Notes: generated by a model not told the origin, from the letters alone. Numbered from the stretch's first letter, positions 1-9,480 are shown. The stretch: 13,941 nucleotides of DNA from an uncultured Deferribacteraceae bacterium (GCA_947313855.1 CAMZNS010000023.1:1-13941), one strand, 5' to 3'. Translations and numbers: made by a program.

Positions 1-51
1 ACCAGCAACACACCTAGAAATTTACACCAACTCCCTTACTCCCCCAACTGA

Positions 52-2853
52 CTACTCCCCCTTACGGATAGGCTTGCCCTCGTCATCCAATATAAACGGC
101 GAAAAGTAGTAGTCATCCACAAGGGAATCACTAATCGAGTAGTCGTTGGAGTCGATTTTATAGTACCGAACAGATGTGGCATTCTTTGGCAAGGGGAACA
201 GTGCGTAAGGCAGGTCGTCGATAATACCACTAGTGTAGCGTCGCCAAGCGGGCAGAGCTGCACGTGCACCGTATTCAGCATTACCCAAGGTTGTGAAGTT
301 GTCGAACCCCACCCAAGTAACTGTTAGTAGGTTGGGGAACATACCCACGAACCAAGCGTCACGGTAGTCGTTGGTTGTTCCAGTTTTTGCCGCCAACGGA
401 CGTCCCACCGACCTCAACGAAATTGCTGTACCCTTATTGACCACATCCTCCAAAACCGTAAGAACTTCATACGCCTCTGATTCGCCGAGAATTCGATTCG
501 GTTCGCTAAACATGGGCTGATCGTCGTCGGTGATGGTGGCGAGCAGTTCGTCGTCGGCGATGGTGGCTGTATCGTTATCGGTAGCATTGCCATAATCGCC
601 ACTAGCCGAATACACAAGCACTCCTTCGGCGTTCCACACATCTAAAATAGCTACAGGTTCTTGGTATATTCCTAGGTTATTGAAGACGTTAAACGACGAT
701 GCCACCTCCATCACAGAGGCTGATCCGGCACCGATGCTTACTGTTAGGTCGTTTGGCATTTCGGAGGAGAAGCGGAATCGTTTGGTCATATTTAGTATCC
801 GTTCTAGACCTAGTTTTTCTGCCAGCAGTATTGTTACGGTGTTTCTTGATTTTGCTAATCCTTCAGCAAAAGTTGTTGTGCCGTAGAATATTTCGTTGTA
901 GTTGCTTGGTTTCCAGGTGGTATTATTTTGTCCCTCTTTGATGATGGGTATGTCGTCCACGTAGTCGGCGAAAGCATAACCATTTTCGATTGCTGTTGCG
1001 TAAACGATGGGTTTGAAGGAGCTTCCCATCTGTCGGTAAGATTGGTATGCTCTGTTGTAGACGGATTTGTAGTAGTTGAATCCGCCCACCATGGCAACGA
1101 TTTCGTTGTTTTTGTTTACGCTTAGCATTGCACCTTCGGCTGTTGGTTCTTGGAATAGGTATGCTAAGTATTCACTTTTGTTGTCTTGGGGGTTGTAGAG
1201 TCTGTTGGTTGGTGTGATGTAGACAACATCCTTGGTTTCGAGTACTTGTAGCATGGATGTGACGCCAGAGGATTTGCCTGCGATTTTGTCGCTACTATTT
1301 GCAGCCCACCTTGTGCTACTGAATGGTATGAGCATGGAGTTTCCACGTATTACGCGTATTTTGTTGGCACGGTTGATACTTGGGTTTACGAGTAGGTTCA
1401 CCGTTGTGTTGTTTAGAGGTAATACCCTTGCGAAGGTTCTGTTTAGGGATATGACTAGTGCTTTTTCCACCCCTCTTTTTCCGAGGTAGCTTGGTACGTC
1501 TGTGAGTTGTTTGTTGTAGAGGTTGTTTACCGTTTGTTTGTAGGTTTCTGTATAGAGTTCTGGTGGTGGTAGTGATCCTTCTGCAATGGCAGTGTTGAGC
1601 TGTTTTTTGTTGGTTACAACCATGTTGTCCAAGGTGTCCACATCTAGTTCAATGTTCGTGTTGGTTTGAGTTTTTTCGTTCCCTTGAGCGTTATTTTGTG
1701 CTATTTCGGTGAGTTTGTTTTGTACCTCTTGGGTGGCATCTTCGTATGCGAATCGGCTTAGTTCTCCGGTGAAGCCTTGACGTTTTGCTAGATCGATGAG
1801 GTTTAGTTCAACAGCCTCTTCCGCTTCCTCTTGCAGGTTTAGGTTTAGGGTTGTGTGAATAGTGTAACCATTGTCCAGGTAGTCTGTGATATTTGCGACA
1901 CGTTTAAGTTCGGTTATTACGTAGTCTACAAAGTAGTTGGCATACTTGCGTCGTGGTTCCACTTTGTCGATGATGGTGATTTCTGTTGTTATTGCATCGC
2001 TGTATTCTTTTTCGCTAATGTAGTCGTCTTCAAACATGCGTGTCAATACACGGTTTCGCCTTGCTGTGGCACGTTCGATACTAAGGTGTGGCGAGATGTA
2101 TGATGGTGCCTGTGGTAGCCCTGCAATTGTGGCACATTCGGAGATGGTCAGTTCCATATTATCTTTGCCGTAGTAGTTTTCAGCTGCGGCTTGTATCCCA
2201 TAGGCACCACGTCCATAGGGCACAACATTGAGGTAGAGTGTTATGATTTCATCTTTGGAGAGCACTTTCCCCATCCTGTAGGCGATAATCACCTCTTTGA
2301 GTTTGCGGATAATTGTTTGATCACGTGTGAGGAATAGGTTTCGTGCAACCTGTTGGTCAAGTGTGGAGGCACCCTCTACCACGCTTCTGGCAATAATATC
2401 AGCCTTCGCCGCACGCAGAATAGCACGCAGATCAAACCCTTGGTGTTCGTAAAAGCGTTCATCTTCAATGGCAATGGTGGCGTTAATCAGGCATGTATTT
2501 ATCTTTTCGAGTGGGACAGGCTCACGTTTGAAGGTACCGAGCAGTCCTATCTGTTCGCCGTTTCTGTCGTAAATAACCGAGGGGGTGCTGTAGGTGTAGT
2601 TGTGAAGTTCGTCGTCGGATGGTAGCTGTTTGTTTAGGAAGTAGATTAGTGTTGCGAAGGCGAGAATTCCGGCAATACCTAGTACTACGAGTGCAACAAA
2701 TGCTTTACCAATTATTAGTAAGATTCGATGCCAGAGTGGTTTGCGTGGTGGTGTGGGTGGATTTGCGTTCCCCTCGGTGGTTGTTCCCTCGGTGGTTGTC
2801 GTCGACTTATGTTGCACCATGGGGGTTGTTTCCCCCTTTTCTTGAATACTCAT
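52..2853 (-). CDS. mrcA: Class A penicillin-binding protein (PBP1A-type bifunctional glycosyltransferase/transpeptidase)
   Basis: This 933-residue protein polymerises lipid II glycan chains and cross-links stem peptides on the outer face of the inner membrane. A Pro/Thr-rich cytoplasmic tail (1-40) is followed by one membrane anchor (about 43-74). The GT51 glycosyltransferase domain shows EDERFYEH (130-137, with the catalytic Glu), GASTLDQQ (161-168) and YLNVVPYGRGAYG (207-219). The transpeptidase domain has all three penicillin-binding motifs: SSFK with Ser611 as nucleophile, SRN at 669-671 and KTGT at 823-826. An acidic insert (about 752-783) built on a 27-bp duplication lies ahead of KTG. 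The start is uncertain: the first ATG (2853) has only a weak GGTG upstream, while an internal ATG at 2820 follows a GGGGG run. The family assignment is certain. The symbol is by similarity; pbp1A or ponA would be equally fair. It probably has its own promoter at 2872-2899. Confidence 0.95.
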   Translation of the reverse strand: MSIQEKGETTPMVQHKSTTTTEGTTTEGNANPPTPPRKPLWHRILLIIGKAFVALVVLGIAGILAFATLIYFLNKQLPSDDELHNYTYSTPSVIYDRNGEQIGLLGTFKREPVPLEKINTCLINATIAIEDERFYEHQGFDLRAILRAAKADIIARSVVEGASTLDQQVARNLFLTRDQTIIRKLKEVIIAYRMGKVLSKDEIITLYLNVVPYGRGAYGIQAAAENYYGKDNMELTISECATIAGLPQAPSYISPHLSIERATARRNRVLTRMFEDDYISEKEYSDAITTEITIIDKVEPRRKYANYFVDYVITELKRVANITDYLDNGYTIHTTLNLNLQEEAEEAVELNLIDLAKRQGFTGELSRFAYEDATQEVQNKLTEIAQNNAQGNEKTQTNTNIELDVDTLDNMVVTNKKQLNTAIAEGSLPPPELYTETYKQTVNNLYNKQLTDVPSYLGKRGVEKALVISLNRTFARVLPLNNTTVNLLVNPSINRANKIRVIRGNSMLIPFSSTRWAANSSDKIAGKSSGVTSMLQVLETKDVVYITPTNRLYNPQDNKSEYLAYLFQEPTAEGAMLSVNKNNEIVAMVGGFNYYKSVYNRAYQSYRQMGSSFKPIVYATAIENGYAFADYVDDIPIIKEGQNNTTWKPSNYNEIFYGTTTFAEGLAKSRNTVTILLAEKLGLERILNMTKRFRFSSEMPNDLTVSIGAGSASVMEVASSFNVFNNLGIYQEPVAILDVWNAEGVLVYSASGDYGNATDNDTATIADDELLATITDDDQPMFSEPNRILGESEAYEVLTVLEDVVNKGTAISLRSVGRPLAAKTGTTNDYRDAWFVGMFPNLLTVTWVGFDNFTTLGNAEYGARAALPAWRRYTSGIIDDLPYALFPLPKNATSVRYYKIDSNDYSISDSLVDDYYFSPFILDDEGKPIRKGE

Positions 2854-2871
2854 ATTAATATAAACACCTGA

Positions 2872-2899
2872 ATTATAGCTTATTTTGGGCGACTACCAA
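2872..2899 (-). promoter_or_regulatory. Predicted sigma-70 promoter for the PBP gene
   Basis: On the minus strand TTGGTA (2894-2899) and a perfect TATAAT (2872-2877) are separated by 16 bp. Transcription would start near 2865, leaving only about 12 nt before the ATG at 2853, or about 45 nt before the alternative ATG at 2820. The very short leader slightly favours the downstream start, but neither start has a strong ribosome binding site. Confidence 0.55.
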
Positions 2900-2906
2900 G
2901 GTCTGA

Positions 2907-2934
2907 TTATCACGGAATAGTTATCACGGGATGG
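2907..2934. repeat. Two 14-bp direct repeats upstream of the PBP promoter
   Basis: TTATCACGGAATAG (2907-2920) is followed without gap by TTATCACGGGATGG (2921-2934), 12 of 14 bases identical. They begin about 8 bp upstream of the -35 box, roughly positions -42 to -69 of the inferred start. This is where an activator would bind as a direct-repeat dimer. The regulator is unknown and the role is inferred from placement only. The rest of the uvrB-PBP gap (2935-3012) holds an isolated TATAAT at 2954-2959 and no convincing intrinsic terminator. Confidence 0.5.
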
Positions 2935-3012
2935 CGACACCGCTACCCCTAACATTATACACATCGCAGAGCTCTAAGGCTAGTACAAAAACAGAGTACC
3001 GTCAGCACCATC

Positions 3013-4992
3013 CTACTTTGCCTTCAGCTCTAAGATAATATCCCTATATTTTGCTGCCTTTTCGTAGTCCCTCTGTTTTGCCGCCTCGTACATTAGTTTT
3101 TCAAGCTTTTTGATATCACCTTTAACCGTGCCTGTTGGTTCGTAGTCGGGGTTTTCCAGCTCGATGGTCATGTAATCTTTTTCGTAAATACTTTCAAGAA
3201 TATTCACAATATCATTACGAACAGTGGTTGGCGTAATGTTGTGTTCTTTGTTGTAGGCGATTTGTTTGTTGCGTCGACGCTCAGTCTCCTTCATGGCTTG
3301 CTCCATGGAGTTTGTGATGCTGTCTGCGTAGAAGATGGCACGAGCATCGAGGTTCCTGGCAGCCCTACCAACAGTCTGCACCAACGAACGCTCTGAGCGA
3401 AGAAACCCCTCTTTATCAGCGTCAAGAATAGCCACAAGCTCCACTTCAGGGATATCTAGCCCCTCACGGAGTAGGTTTACGCCGACCAGTACGTCGATTG
3501 AGCCCTGCCTAAGTTCTCGGATAATGCGGATACGATCGAGGGTGTCAACATCGCTGTGCATGTACTTAACCTGTATGCCCACCTCTGAGAAGTAATCCGT
3601 AATTTTTTCGGCCGATTTTTTGGTCAGAGAGGTCACGAGAACACGACCGCCATCTTTTTTGACCTTTTGTATCTCCGCGAGAAGATCGTCAACTTGAGTA
3701 CGTGATGGTCGAATTTCGATGGGGGGATCGATAAGACCTGTGGGGCGTATGAGCTGTTCGACAACAACACCCTCGCTCCTGTCAAGCTCATACTCAGCTG
3801 GGGTGGCAGAAACATAGAGGGTGCGGTTGGTTCTTTCGTTGAACTCATCAAACGTAAGCGGGCGATTATCCAACGCACATGGCAATCGGAAGCCGTATTC
3901 AACAAGTTTCATCTTCCTCGACCTGTCACCACTAGACATGCCACGAATCTGCGGCAACGTCATGTGGCTTTCATCGATAATAGTCAGAGCATCTTTGGGG
4001 AAGTAGGACAGAAGTGTTGATGGTGGCGTTCCTATTCCCCGCCCCTCAAAAATACGGCTATAATTCTCAATACCTTTCGTGTAGCCCGTTTCACGTATCA
4101 TTTCGATATCATACATGGTTCGCTGCGACAGTCGCTGTTCCTCAACAATCTTGCCCGACTCGTGGAATATTGCACAAGTTTTCAGAAGCTCTTCTTTTAT
4201 CTGAGCAATAGCAATATCCAAGGATATGTCGGGTGCTACGTAGTGGGTGTTGGGGTAGATGGATACCGTCTCCACCTCCTCTAAAACCTCACCAAGCAAA
4301 GGGTTTACACGGAATATTTTTTCAACTTCATCGCCGAAAAATTCAATACGATAGGCGACTGAGTCTTCGTAAGATGGGAATATTTCGATAACATCACCCT
4401 TGACGCGAAAACAGCCCCGTTCAAACTCGTAATCGCCACGATTATACCGCGTAAAAACTAGTTTTTCAGTGACGGTATCGAAATCGATGGCATCACCAAC
4501 AGTAAAGGTTATTATCTGATCAGAATATGATTCAGGGGAACCCAAACCGTAGATACAAGACACGGATGAGATGATGATAACGTCCTTCCGCTCCATTAAA
4601 GAGCGTGTGGCACTGTGGCGAAGCTTCTCAATCTCTTCGTTGACGGTGGCATCTTTTTCAATATACTTGTCCGCCGAAGGAACATAGGCTTCAGGTTGAT
4701 AGTAGTCATAGTAGCTAACAAAGTATTCCACAGCATTATTGGGGAAGAATTTTTTAAATTCGCCATAAAGCTGTGCTGCCAAGGTTTTGTTGTGGGCAAT
4801 GACTATGGTCGGAACGTTGAGCTGTTGGATAACGTTTGCCATGGTGAACGTTTTGCCTGAGCCTGTAACACCGAGTAGTACCTGTTTGTCCACACCATCA
4901 TTGTAGTTTTCCACAAGGGCTTTGATCGCCTTAGGTTGATCGCCCGATGGTTCGTAGGATGATACTAGGTCAAACTTTGAATCAGATATCAT
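3013..4992 (-). CDS. uvrB: Excinuclease ABC subunit B (UvrB)
   Basis: UvrB is the DNA-damage verification helicase of nucleotide excision repair. It loads from UvrA, probes the strand with its beta-hairpin, and recruits UvrC. The length (659 residues) is normal for the family. Visible features in order: Walker A GVTGSGKT (about 41-48); the Tyr-rich beta-hairpin starting YYDYYQPEAYVP (about 94-105); the Walker B-type IIDESH (about 337-342); helicase motif VI QTVGRAARN (about 538-546); and a C-terminal UVR domain ending RDYEKAAKYRDIILELK, the UvrC contact site. The start ATG is 5 bp after the stop of the chemoreceptor gene and has no clear Shine-Dalgarno sequence, which suggests translational coupling to that gene. 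No key residue is missing. Confidence 0.98.
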   Translation of the reverse strand: MISDSKFDLVSSYEPSGDQPKAIKALVENYNDGVDKQVLLGVTGSGKTFTMANVIQQLNVPTIVIAHNKTLAAQLYGEFKKFFPNNAVEYFVSYYDYYQPEAYVPSADKYIEKDATVNEEIEKLRHSATRSLMERKDVIIISSVSCIYGLGSPESYSDQIITFTVGDAIDFDTVTEKLVFTRYNRGDYEFERGCFRVKGDVIEIFPSYEDSVAYRIEFFGDEVEKIFRVNPLLGEVLEEVETVSIYPNTHYVAPDISLDIAIAQIKEELLKTCAIFHESGKIVEEQRLSQRTMYDIEMIRETGYTKGIENYSRIFEGRGIGTPPSTLLSYFPKDALTIIDESHMTLPQIRGMSSGDRSRKMKLVEYGFRLPCALDNRPLTFDEFNERTNRTLYVSATPAEYELDRSEGVVVEQLIRPTGLIDPPIEIRPSRTQVDDLLAEIQKVKKDGGRVLVTSLTKKSAEKITDYFSEVGIQVKYMHSDVDTLDRIRIIRELRQGSIDVLVGVNLLREGLDIPEVELVAILDADKEGFLRSERSLVQTVGRAARNLDARAIFYADSITNSMEQAMKETERRRNKQIAYNKEHNITPTTVRNDIVNILESIYEKDYMTIELENPDYEPTGTVKGDIKKLEKLMYEAAKQRDYEKAAKYRDIILELKAK

Positions 4993-4997
4993 ACGAT

Positions 4998-7181
4998 CTA
5001 TACCGATGTTTGCCCACTAGTCGTGCTAGGTTTAGCACCATCCCTGTCGCCAACATTAGCGTCGCCGTCGCCCCCACCCTTGTTGCTCCCTTTGGGTTGA
5101 TTGGGCTCAGTACCATCATTGCGCCACCCCTTCTCGGTTAGGTCGCTGGCAAGATCGATGTTACTGCTGGTAAAGGTTGTGCCAACGGGGTAGTCCCTTG
5201 TGTTGTGGTCGTAAATAGGTACTGGCATCCTTAGGTCAAATGTTTCGATGAGAGCCCCTAGTTTGTTGGATCCCTCAGAGAGTTTTGACAGCGATCCGGT
5301 AACATTTTCTAGTGTAGCATTACTGCCATCGATGTCGTCGGAGACGGCGTGAATTTTGTAGCTAATTGTATGGATGTCGTTGTTTTGCTTATTGAACGAC
5401 TCAAGGATATTGTCGGTACGTTCGCCCACACTGGCAACAATCGATCCCATTTCGTCAAAAGCACTTCGCACCTCTCGAATGGTATTGCTTCCTTTGTTAA
5501 CCTTGTCCACCGTGGCACTCATACTTCTATTGGCATTTTTGCTATCGGCACCAAATGTGTTAATTATGGTCGATATTTCTAGGACAGATTTTTGTGTTAG
5601 TTCGGCCAAGTTGCGAACCTCGTCTGCAACAACGGCAAACCCTTTACCAGCATCACCTGCTCTAGAGGCTTCGATGGCGGCATTGAGAGCTAGTAGGTTT
5701 GTTTGTTCAGCAATACTGCTAATGGCGTCTAGTATGCTGTTGATTTCAGTTGCGAATTCGTCGATGCGGTCGATGGTCTGCGACAGGTTTATCACTTGGT
5801 CATGTATATCGCTAACAATACCTATGGTGTAGTCTAGTTTGTTGCTGCTTGAGAGTGCACTTGTTCGGGCGATGGAGACGTCGGACTTCATCCGCTCTAG
5901 TAGTCCAACCATTACCATGGAGTTTGTGCTCACATCCGACACAGTATCGGCAATCCCTGAGAGTGCTGTTGTTTGGTTGTTGAACCTAGCTGATAGGTTG
6001 ACCGATTCGTCTTTGATGACATCCACATCTTGTGAGACCTGCCTACTTACTCCTAAGGCACTTATCAGTATGTAGTGCAGCCTCGCGCGAATGTACCTCA
6101 GGAATCGGAATGTGTATTCTATTTCGTTACCGGATGCATGTCGTACGCTACCTAAGTTGCCAACTTTATCGGCAACATCTATGGGGTGCCCAGTGAATAG
6201 GAGTATTTTTCGTAGTTCAGATTTGAGGAGGAGTATTTTGGTACGTAGTAGGTGTCCTAGCACGGAGAAAACGAATAGCATGAGTGCAATTGGTGCAATA
6301 TTTAGTACACGTAGCAGGGCTAAGGCTGAGTCATTTTCGCTACTAATCTCACTTAAGTATTTGGAGTTGCTTTCAGATAGTATGTCTAAGGTTTCTACCA
6401 GCTCTGCTTTTGCGAGTGTGGCAATACCATTGGGGCTCCACATCGACCGAATATCGCTGTAGTATGCTGTGAGGTCTTTGGTGTAGGCGTCAAACACATT
6501 CCGAAGGTTTCTTTTGATTAGTGGGTTAATGGGTGCCCGTTCAATAGCTGCGACATAGCTATCGCGGTACACTTTGAGGCTATCGATATTTGTGGTATTG
6601 GCAAAGGTATCCACTACAAAGCTATTGTCCTGCAGTGATCCGATTGCAATTTGGTAGTAGTCAATATAGATTTTTATTAAGTCAACACTGCCTGTTTGTA
6701 GAACTTCATCCATCTGAGCGTTAAGTTGCCTGATTAGTATGGCTTTGGATCCCTTGCTACTATCTTCGCTTGAGTAGAAGGTTCCGTATTTTTGTGCTAG
6801 CCGTGAGAACACACCATCTAGTGCAGAGAATCTTTCTACCATTTGTTGGTATTGCGTATTTTTGTAGGATTTGGATATTGAAAGGATATTGCCATAAATT
6901 TCTTTGTGTAAATCGTTAATAGCTTCGACTACGTTGTTTGTGGGGCTTGACAGGTAGAGGCTTAGTAGGAATTTGTAGTCGTCCACACCGATTTCGACAT
7001 TTTTGGCAACATATGATGCTTCGACAAACTCTACATTTTTGTTATTGCTGTAGACTGAAGCGACATAGATTGCGACCAGCGAGGCTATGGATATGAAAAC
7101 TGATATGGCGAAGTATGTGATGAGCGATATGAGCCCCACATTTTTCAGTTCAAAAGTTGAAAAGTTATCTTTGGAATACAT
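4998..7181 (-). CDS. Methyl-accepting chemotaxis protein (transmembrane chemoreceptor)
   Basis: The 727-residue chemoreceptor spans the inner membrane and passes ligand signals to CheW/CheA. TM1 is about residues 16-42, a largely helical periplasmic sensor domain covers about 45-285, and TM2 is about 287-311. A poorly conserved HAMP-like segment (about 325-370, with [17 protein letters not shown]) leads into the cytoplasmic coiled-coil. The hairpin tip is canonical: [18 protein letters not shown] starts at 492 and [16 protein letters not shown] follows to 527. The end (about 690-727) is a Gly/Asn/Asp-rich tail without a recognisable CheR-binding pentapeptide. The ATG at 7181 is chosen because a GTAGGGGG stretch lies 8 nt upstream; a TTG two codons earlier sits too close to it. 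The ligand cannot be told from the sequence. The gene is first in a unit with uvrB. Confidence 0.96.
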   Translation of the reverse strand: MYSKDNFSTFELKNVGLISLITYFAISVFISIASLVAIYVASVYSNNKNVEFVEASYVAKNVEIGVDDYKFLLSLYLSSPTNNVVEAINDLHKEIYGNILSISKSYKNTQYQQMVERFSALDGVFSRLAQKYGTFYSSEDSSKGSKAILIRQLNAQMDEVLQTGSVDLIKIYIDYYQIAIGSLQDNSFVVDTFANTTNIDSLKVYRDSYVAAIERAPINPLIKRNLRNVFDAYTKDLTAYYSDIRSMWSPNGIATLAKAELVETLDILSESNSKYLSEISSENDSALALLRVLNIAPIALMLFVFSVLGHLLRTKILLLKSELRKILLFTGHPIDVADKVGNLGSVRHASGNEIEYTFRFLRYIRARLHYILISALGVSRQVSQDVDVIKDESVNLSARFNNQTTALSGIADTVSDVSTNSMVMVGLLERMKSDVSIARTSALSSSNKLDYTIGIVSDIHDQVINLSQTIDRIDEFATEINSILDAISSIAEQTNLLALNAAIEASRAGDAGKGFAVVADEVRNLAELTQKSVLEISTIINTFGADSKNANRSMSATVDKVNKGSNTIREVRSAFDEMGSIVASVGERTDNILESFNKQNNDIHTISYKIHAVSDDIDGSNATLENVTGSLSKLSEGSNKLGALIETFDLRMPVPIYDHNTRDYPVGTTFTSSNIDLASDLTEKGWRNDGTEPNQPKGSNKGGGDGDANVGDRDGAKPSTTSGQTSV

Positions 7182-7209
7182 TATCAAAGCCCCCTACTAC
7201 TAACATTTC

Positions 7210-7238
7210 ATTATATAACTACTGTTGTCACTTGTAAA
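7210..7238 (-). promoter_or_regulatory. Strong predicted sigma-70 promoter for mcp-uvrB
   Basis: On the minus strand TTTACA (7233-7238) and a perfect TATAAT (7210-7215) are separated by the optimal 17 bp. Transcription would start near 7203, giving a leader of about 22 nt with a G-rich ribosome binding site before the ATG at 7181. The promoter occupies most of the 78-bp gap after the kinase stop codon. The gap has no clear intrinsic terminator, so read-through from the kinase gene remains possible. Confidence 0.7.
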
Positions 7239-7259
7239 CCTCTTATTTGCGAAATTTGT

Positions 7260-9470
7260 TTACTTTATTGGTAGAGTTATTTTGAATTCTGTGCCCTGCC
7301 CGTTTTGTGTTTCCACGGAGATATTGCCACGATGTTGCTCCACTATTTTGTGAACAATTGCCAATCCCAGCCCTGTTCCTTGTGGTTTGTTGCTGTAGTA
7401 TGGTGTGAATATTTTGTCTAAGTGTTTACCGTCTATCCCTTTGCCATTATCTTTCACGCTAATGTTGACCGTGTTATTTTCAGCCATCATTGCTGTCATT
7501 TCTATTTTGCCTTCGGGGGTGTTCCCCATGGCGTGAACGCTGTTGTTTATGAGGTTGATGAACAATCGTTTTAGCAGTTGATTATCCGCCATCAATTCGA
7601 GGTTATCGGTGCAATCCACGACAAATTTGATATCTGGGTATGCGTTGTCGTAGAGGTTTAGTGTTGATTCCATTAGTGGTTTGAGTTTTGTTATTTCTGG
7701 TGAGAAGTCGGAGATACTTGTGTAGATGTTGAATTCTTCCACCATTTTGAGCATATTATCTACTTCGCTGATGATAATTTCCGATGTTTTTAGTACTATT
7801 TCGCCTAAGTCGTTGCGATCCATATTTTGTGCAAGAGCTTTGCGAGCCATGCGTTCGGTATTGAGTTTGATGGGTGTTAGTGGATTTTTTATTTCGTGGG
7901 TAATTTTGCGTGCCATATCTTGCCACACCCTCATTCGTGCTGTTTGGATGAAGTCCGTAACATCGTCGATAATAACTAGTACGCTTTCGGATCGATACGC
8001 ACCACTATTGGAATTAGTATCGTCATCTAGGGCAATAATCTTAACTAGTTTTATCTCTAAGATGGCAATTTTGCCACTAGATCCAACCCATTCCATCTGT
8101 CGTGATGTGCCTATTTGCGGTGAGGTGGTGTTAATCAGGTCGTGTACCTCTTTATGTATGGTGCCCTGTAGTCCTCGATATTCCTGCATAAGGATGCGTG
8201 CATCGCGATTGGTTTGTAGCTCTTCCAGATTGTGGTCGTAGAGTGTTAGTGCGATGTGTGCATTGTCGAGAATGGCTTCAATGTAGAGGTTGCTGTTGCT
8301 GAGTTGGCTATACATTTTTTCCAGTGCGTCTTTTTGTTCCGAGAGGGCTTCAGACTTGCTTGCGAGTTCGTCTAGCATGTAGTTAAACGACCACATTAGT
8401 CGTGATATTTCGTCGTAGCCACCCTCAGCTACCCGAACCTTCATGTTCCCTTTGGCAACATTAATTGCCGCATCCGCAAGCTCTTGAATAGGTTTGAGGA
8501 GTGAGGTGGCGAAAACTAAGGCTGCACCTAAGAACAACAGTGCTAAACCTAACGCTAGTGCTAGAATAATAAGTATTTGCGATACTTTGAGGGTTGAGGA
8601 GAAGCGACTGATGTCTTTGTAATTGGTGTAGGACTGCTCGATCTGCCCTAGTGTTTGGGCGTCGATGGTGCCCGCAATCCGATAAAGCATCACCTTGGCA
8701 AGTAGTACCCCGTCGTCGTACTGCGAGTAAACAGGCACAATTGTCCAAAAAATCTCGCGATCACCCTTAACACGATAACCGTAGGAGATGGATTGAGCGT
8801 AAATATCGATATTGTTTGCCAACGACTGATTTGTGATTAGGTCGGAGTAGGAGAAGAAACTGTCGCCACTCTCAACAATAACACCACCAAAGGCCGACAA
8901 AACCTCGATACCGTCAACAATGGTTGTGTTGGTCAGATCTGAAATAACACGCTGAAGTGCATCCCGCTCGTAAGTGTAGGTCAAGCGGTTGTTGGTAATG
9001 GTCAACGACAGCTCAATCCCCCTGTCGGCCAGATCGCGACCAAGGTTATCGCGGTACTGACTCATGAGGGTCAGGGAGCCGTAAAGGGACTCCTCAACGC
9101 GAGACTCAAACCATTTGTTTATAGTGGAGTTGATAATATTAATCGAGAAAAACGCCATGGTAAATATCGGGATAACGGTGATAATCGTCATGAAGACCAG
9201 CACACGACGCTTTATCTTCGAGCCGAAAAGGTTGTTACGCCTATCAGCAAAGTGGCGAACAAGGTTACTGAAGACAACGAAAATTAGTATTGTGAAAACG
9301 ATGAGGTTAATGTTAACAAGAAAAAAGCTGAGGATGCTAGAGTTGGATAGGGATCCGTAGTCTGAGAAAAATATGGACGAGTAGTAGTTGAAAAGCACTA
9401 GCACTGCTAGAAAAAATGTGTATTTGATTATTTTTCTGTTGGCACGCCTAAGCTTTTTAAATCGAAACAT
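7260..9470 (-). CDS. NtrY-like sensor histidine kinase
   Basis: This 736-residue membrane kinase would autophosphorylate and pass phosphate to a response regulator. Three hydrophobic N-terminal segments (about 15-36, 46-69, 88-112) precede an extracytoplasmic domain (about 115-295). Another membrane segment (about 297-320) is followed by HAMP (about 320-372), a coiled-coil linker, a PAS domain (about 393-505) and HisKA with KITHEIKNPLTPIKLNTER, whose His525 is the phosphoacceptor. The ATPase domain shows the N box NNSVHAM (642-648), G1 DNGKGI (674-679) and G2 GTGLGLAI (698-705). HEIKNPLTPI and the topology are typical of NtrY. No NtrX-type regulator is in the window. The start at 9470 is preferred because TAGGGTAGGG lies just upstream, overlapping the stop of the preceding gene. 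An in-frame ATG at 9800 would add about 110 implausible Arg/His-rich residues. Confidence 0.93.
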   Translation of the reverse strand: MFRFKKLRRANRKIIKYTFFLAVLVLFNYYSSIFFSDYGSLSNSSILSFFLVNINLIVFTILIFVVFSNLVRHFADRRNNLFGSKIKRRVLVFMTIITVIPIFTMAFFSINIINSTINKWFESRVEESLYGSLTLMSQYRDNLGRDLADRGIELSLTITNNRLTYTYERDALQRVISDLTNTTIVDGIEVLSAFGGVIVESGDSFFSYSDLITNQSLANNIDIYAQSISYGYRVKGDREIFWTIVPVYSQYDDGVLLAKVMLYRIAGTIDAQTLGQIEQSYTNYKDISRFSSTLKVSQILIILALALGLALLFLGAALVFATSLLKPIQELADAAINVAKGNMKVRVAEGGYDEISRLMWSFNYMLDELASKSEALSEQKDALEKMYSQLSNSNLYIEAILDNAHIALTLYDHNLEELQTNRDARILMQEYRGLQGTIHKEVHDLINTTSPQIGTSRQMEWVGSSGKIAILEIKLVKIIALDDDTNSNSGAYRSESVLVIIDDVTDFIQTARMRVWQDMARKITHEIKNPLTPIKLNTERMARKALAQNMDRNDLGEIVLKTSEIIISEVDNMLKMVEEFNIYTSISDFSPEITKLKPLMESTLNLYDNAYPDIKFVVDCTDNLELMADNQLLKRLFINLINNSVHAMGNTPEGKIEMTAMMAENNTVNISVKDNGKGIDGKHLDKIFTPYYSNKPQGTGLGLAIVHKIVEQHRGNISVETQNGQGTEFKITLPIK

Positions 9471-9480
9471 ACGCCCTACC

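Noticed and set aside
2818-2836. GGGGG and CCCCC arms around the alternative PBP start as a terminator or regulatory hairpin
   Set aside because: The 5-bp stem has a 6-nt loop (AAACAA), no following T-run, and lies within the probable coding region; not enough to call a regulatory element.
2954-2959. Isolated TATAAT in the uvrB-PBP gap
   Set aside because: No acceptable -35 box lies 15-19 bp upstream and no extended -10 motif is present; the pair at 2872-2899 is better.
5374-5832. 152-codon plus-strand frame
   Set aside because: It is antisense to the highly conserved chemoreceptor signalling tip; a composition artefact.
7726-8241. 171-codon plus-strand frame
   Set aside because: It lies fully antisense to the conserved PAS and HisKA region of the kinase; no recognisable domain.
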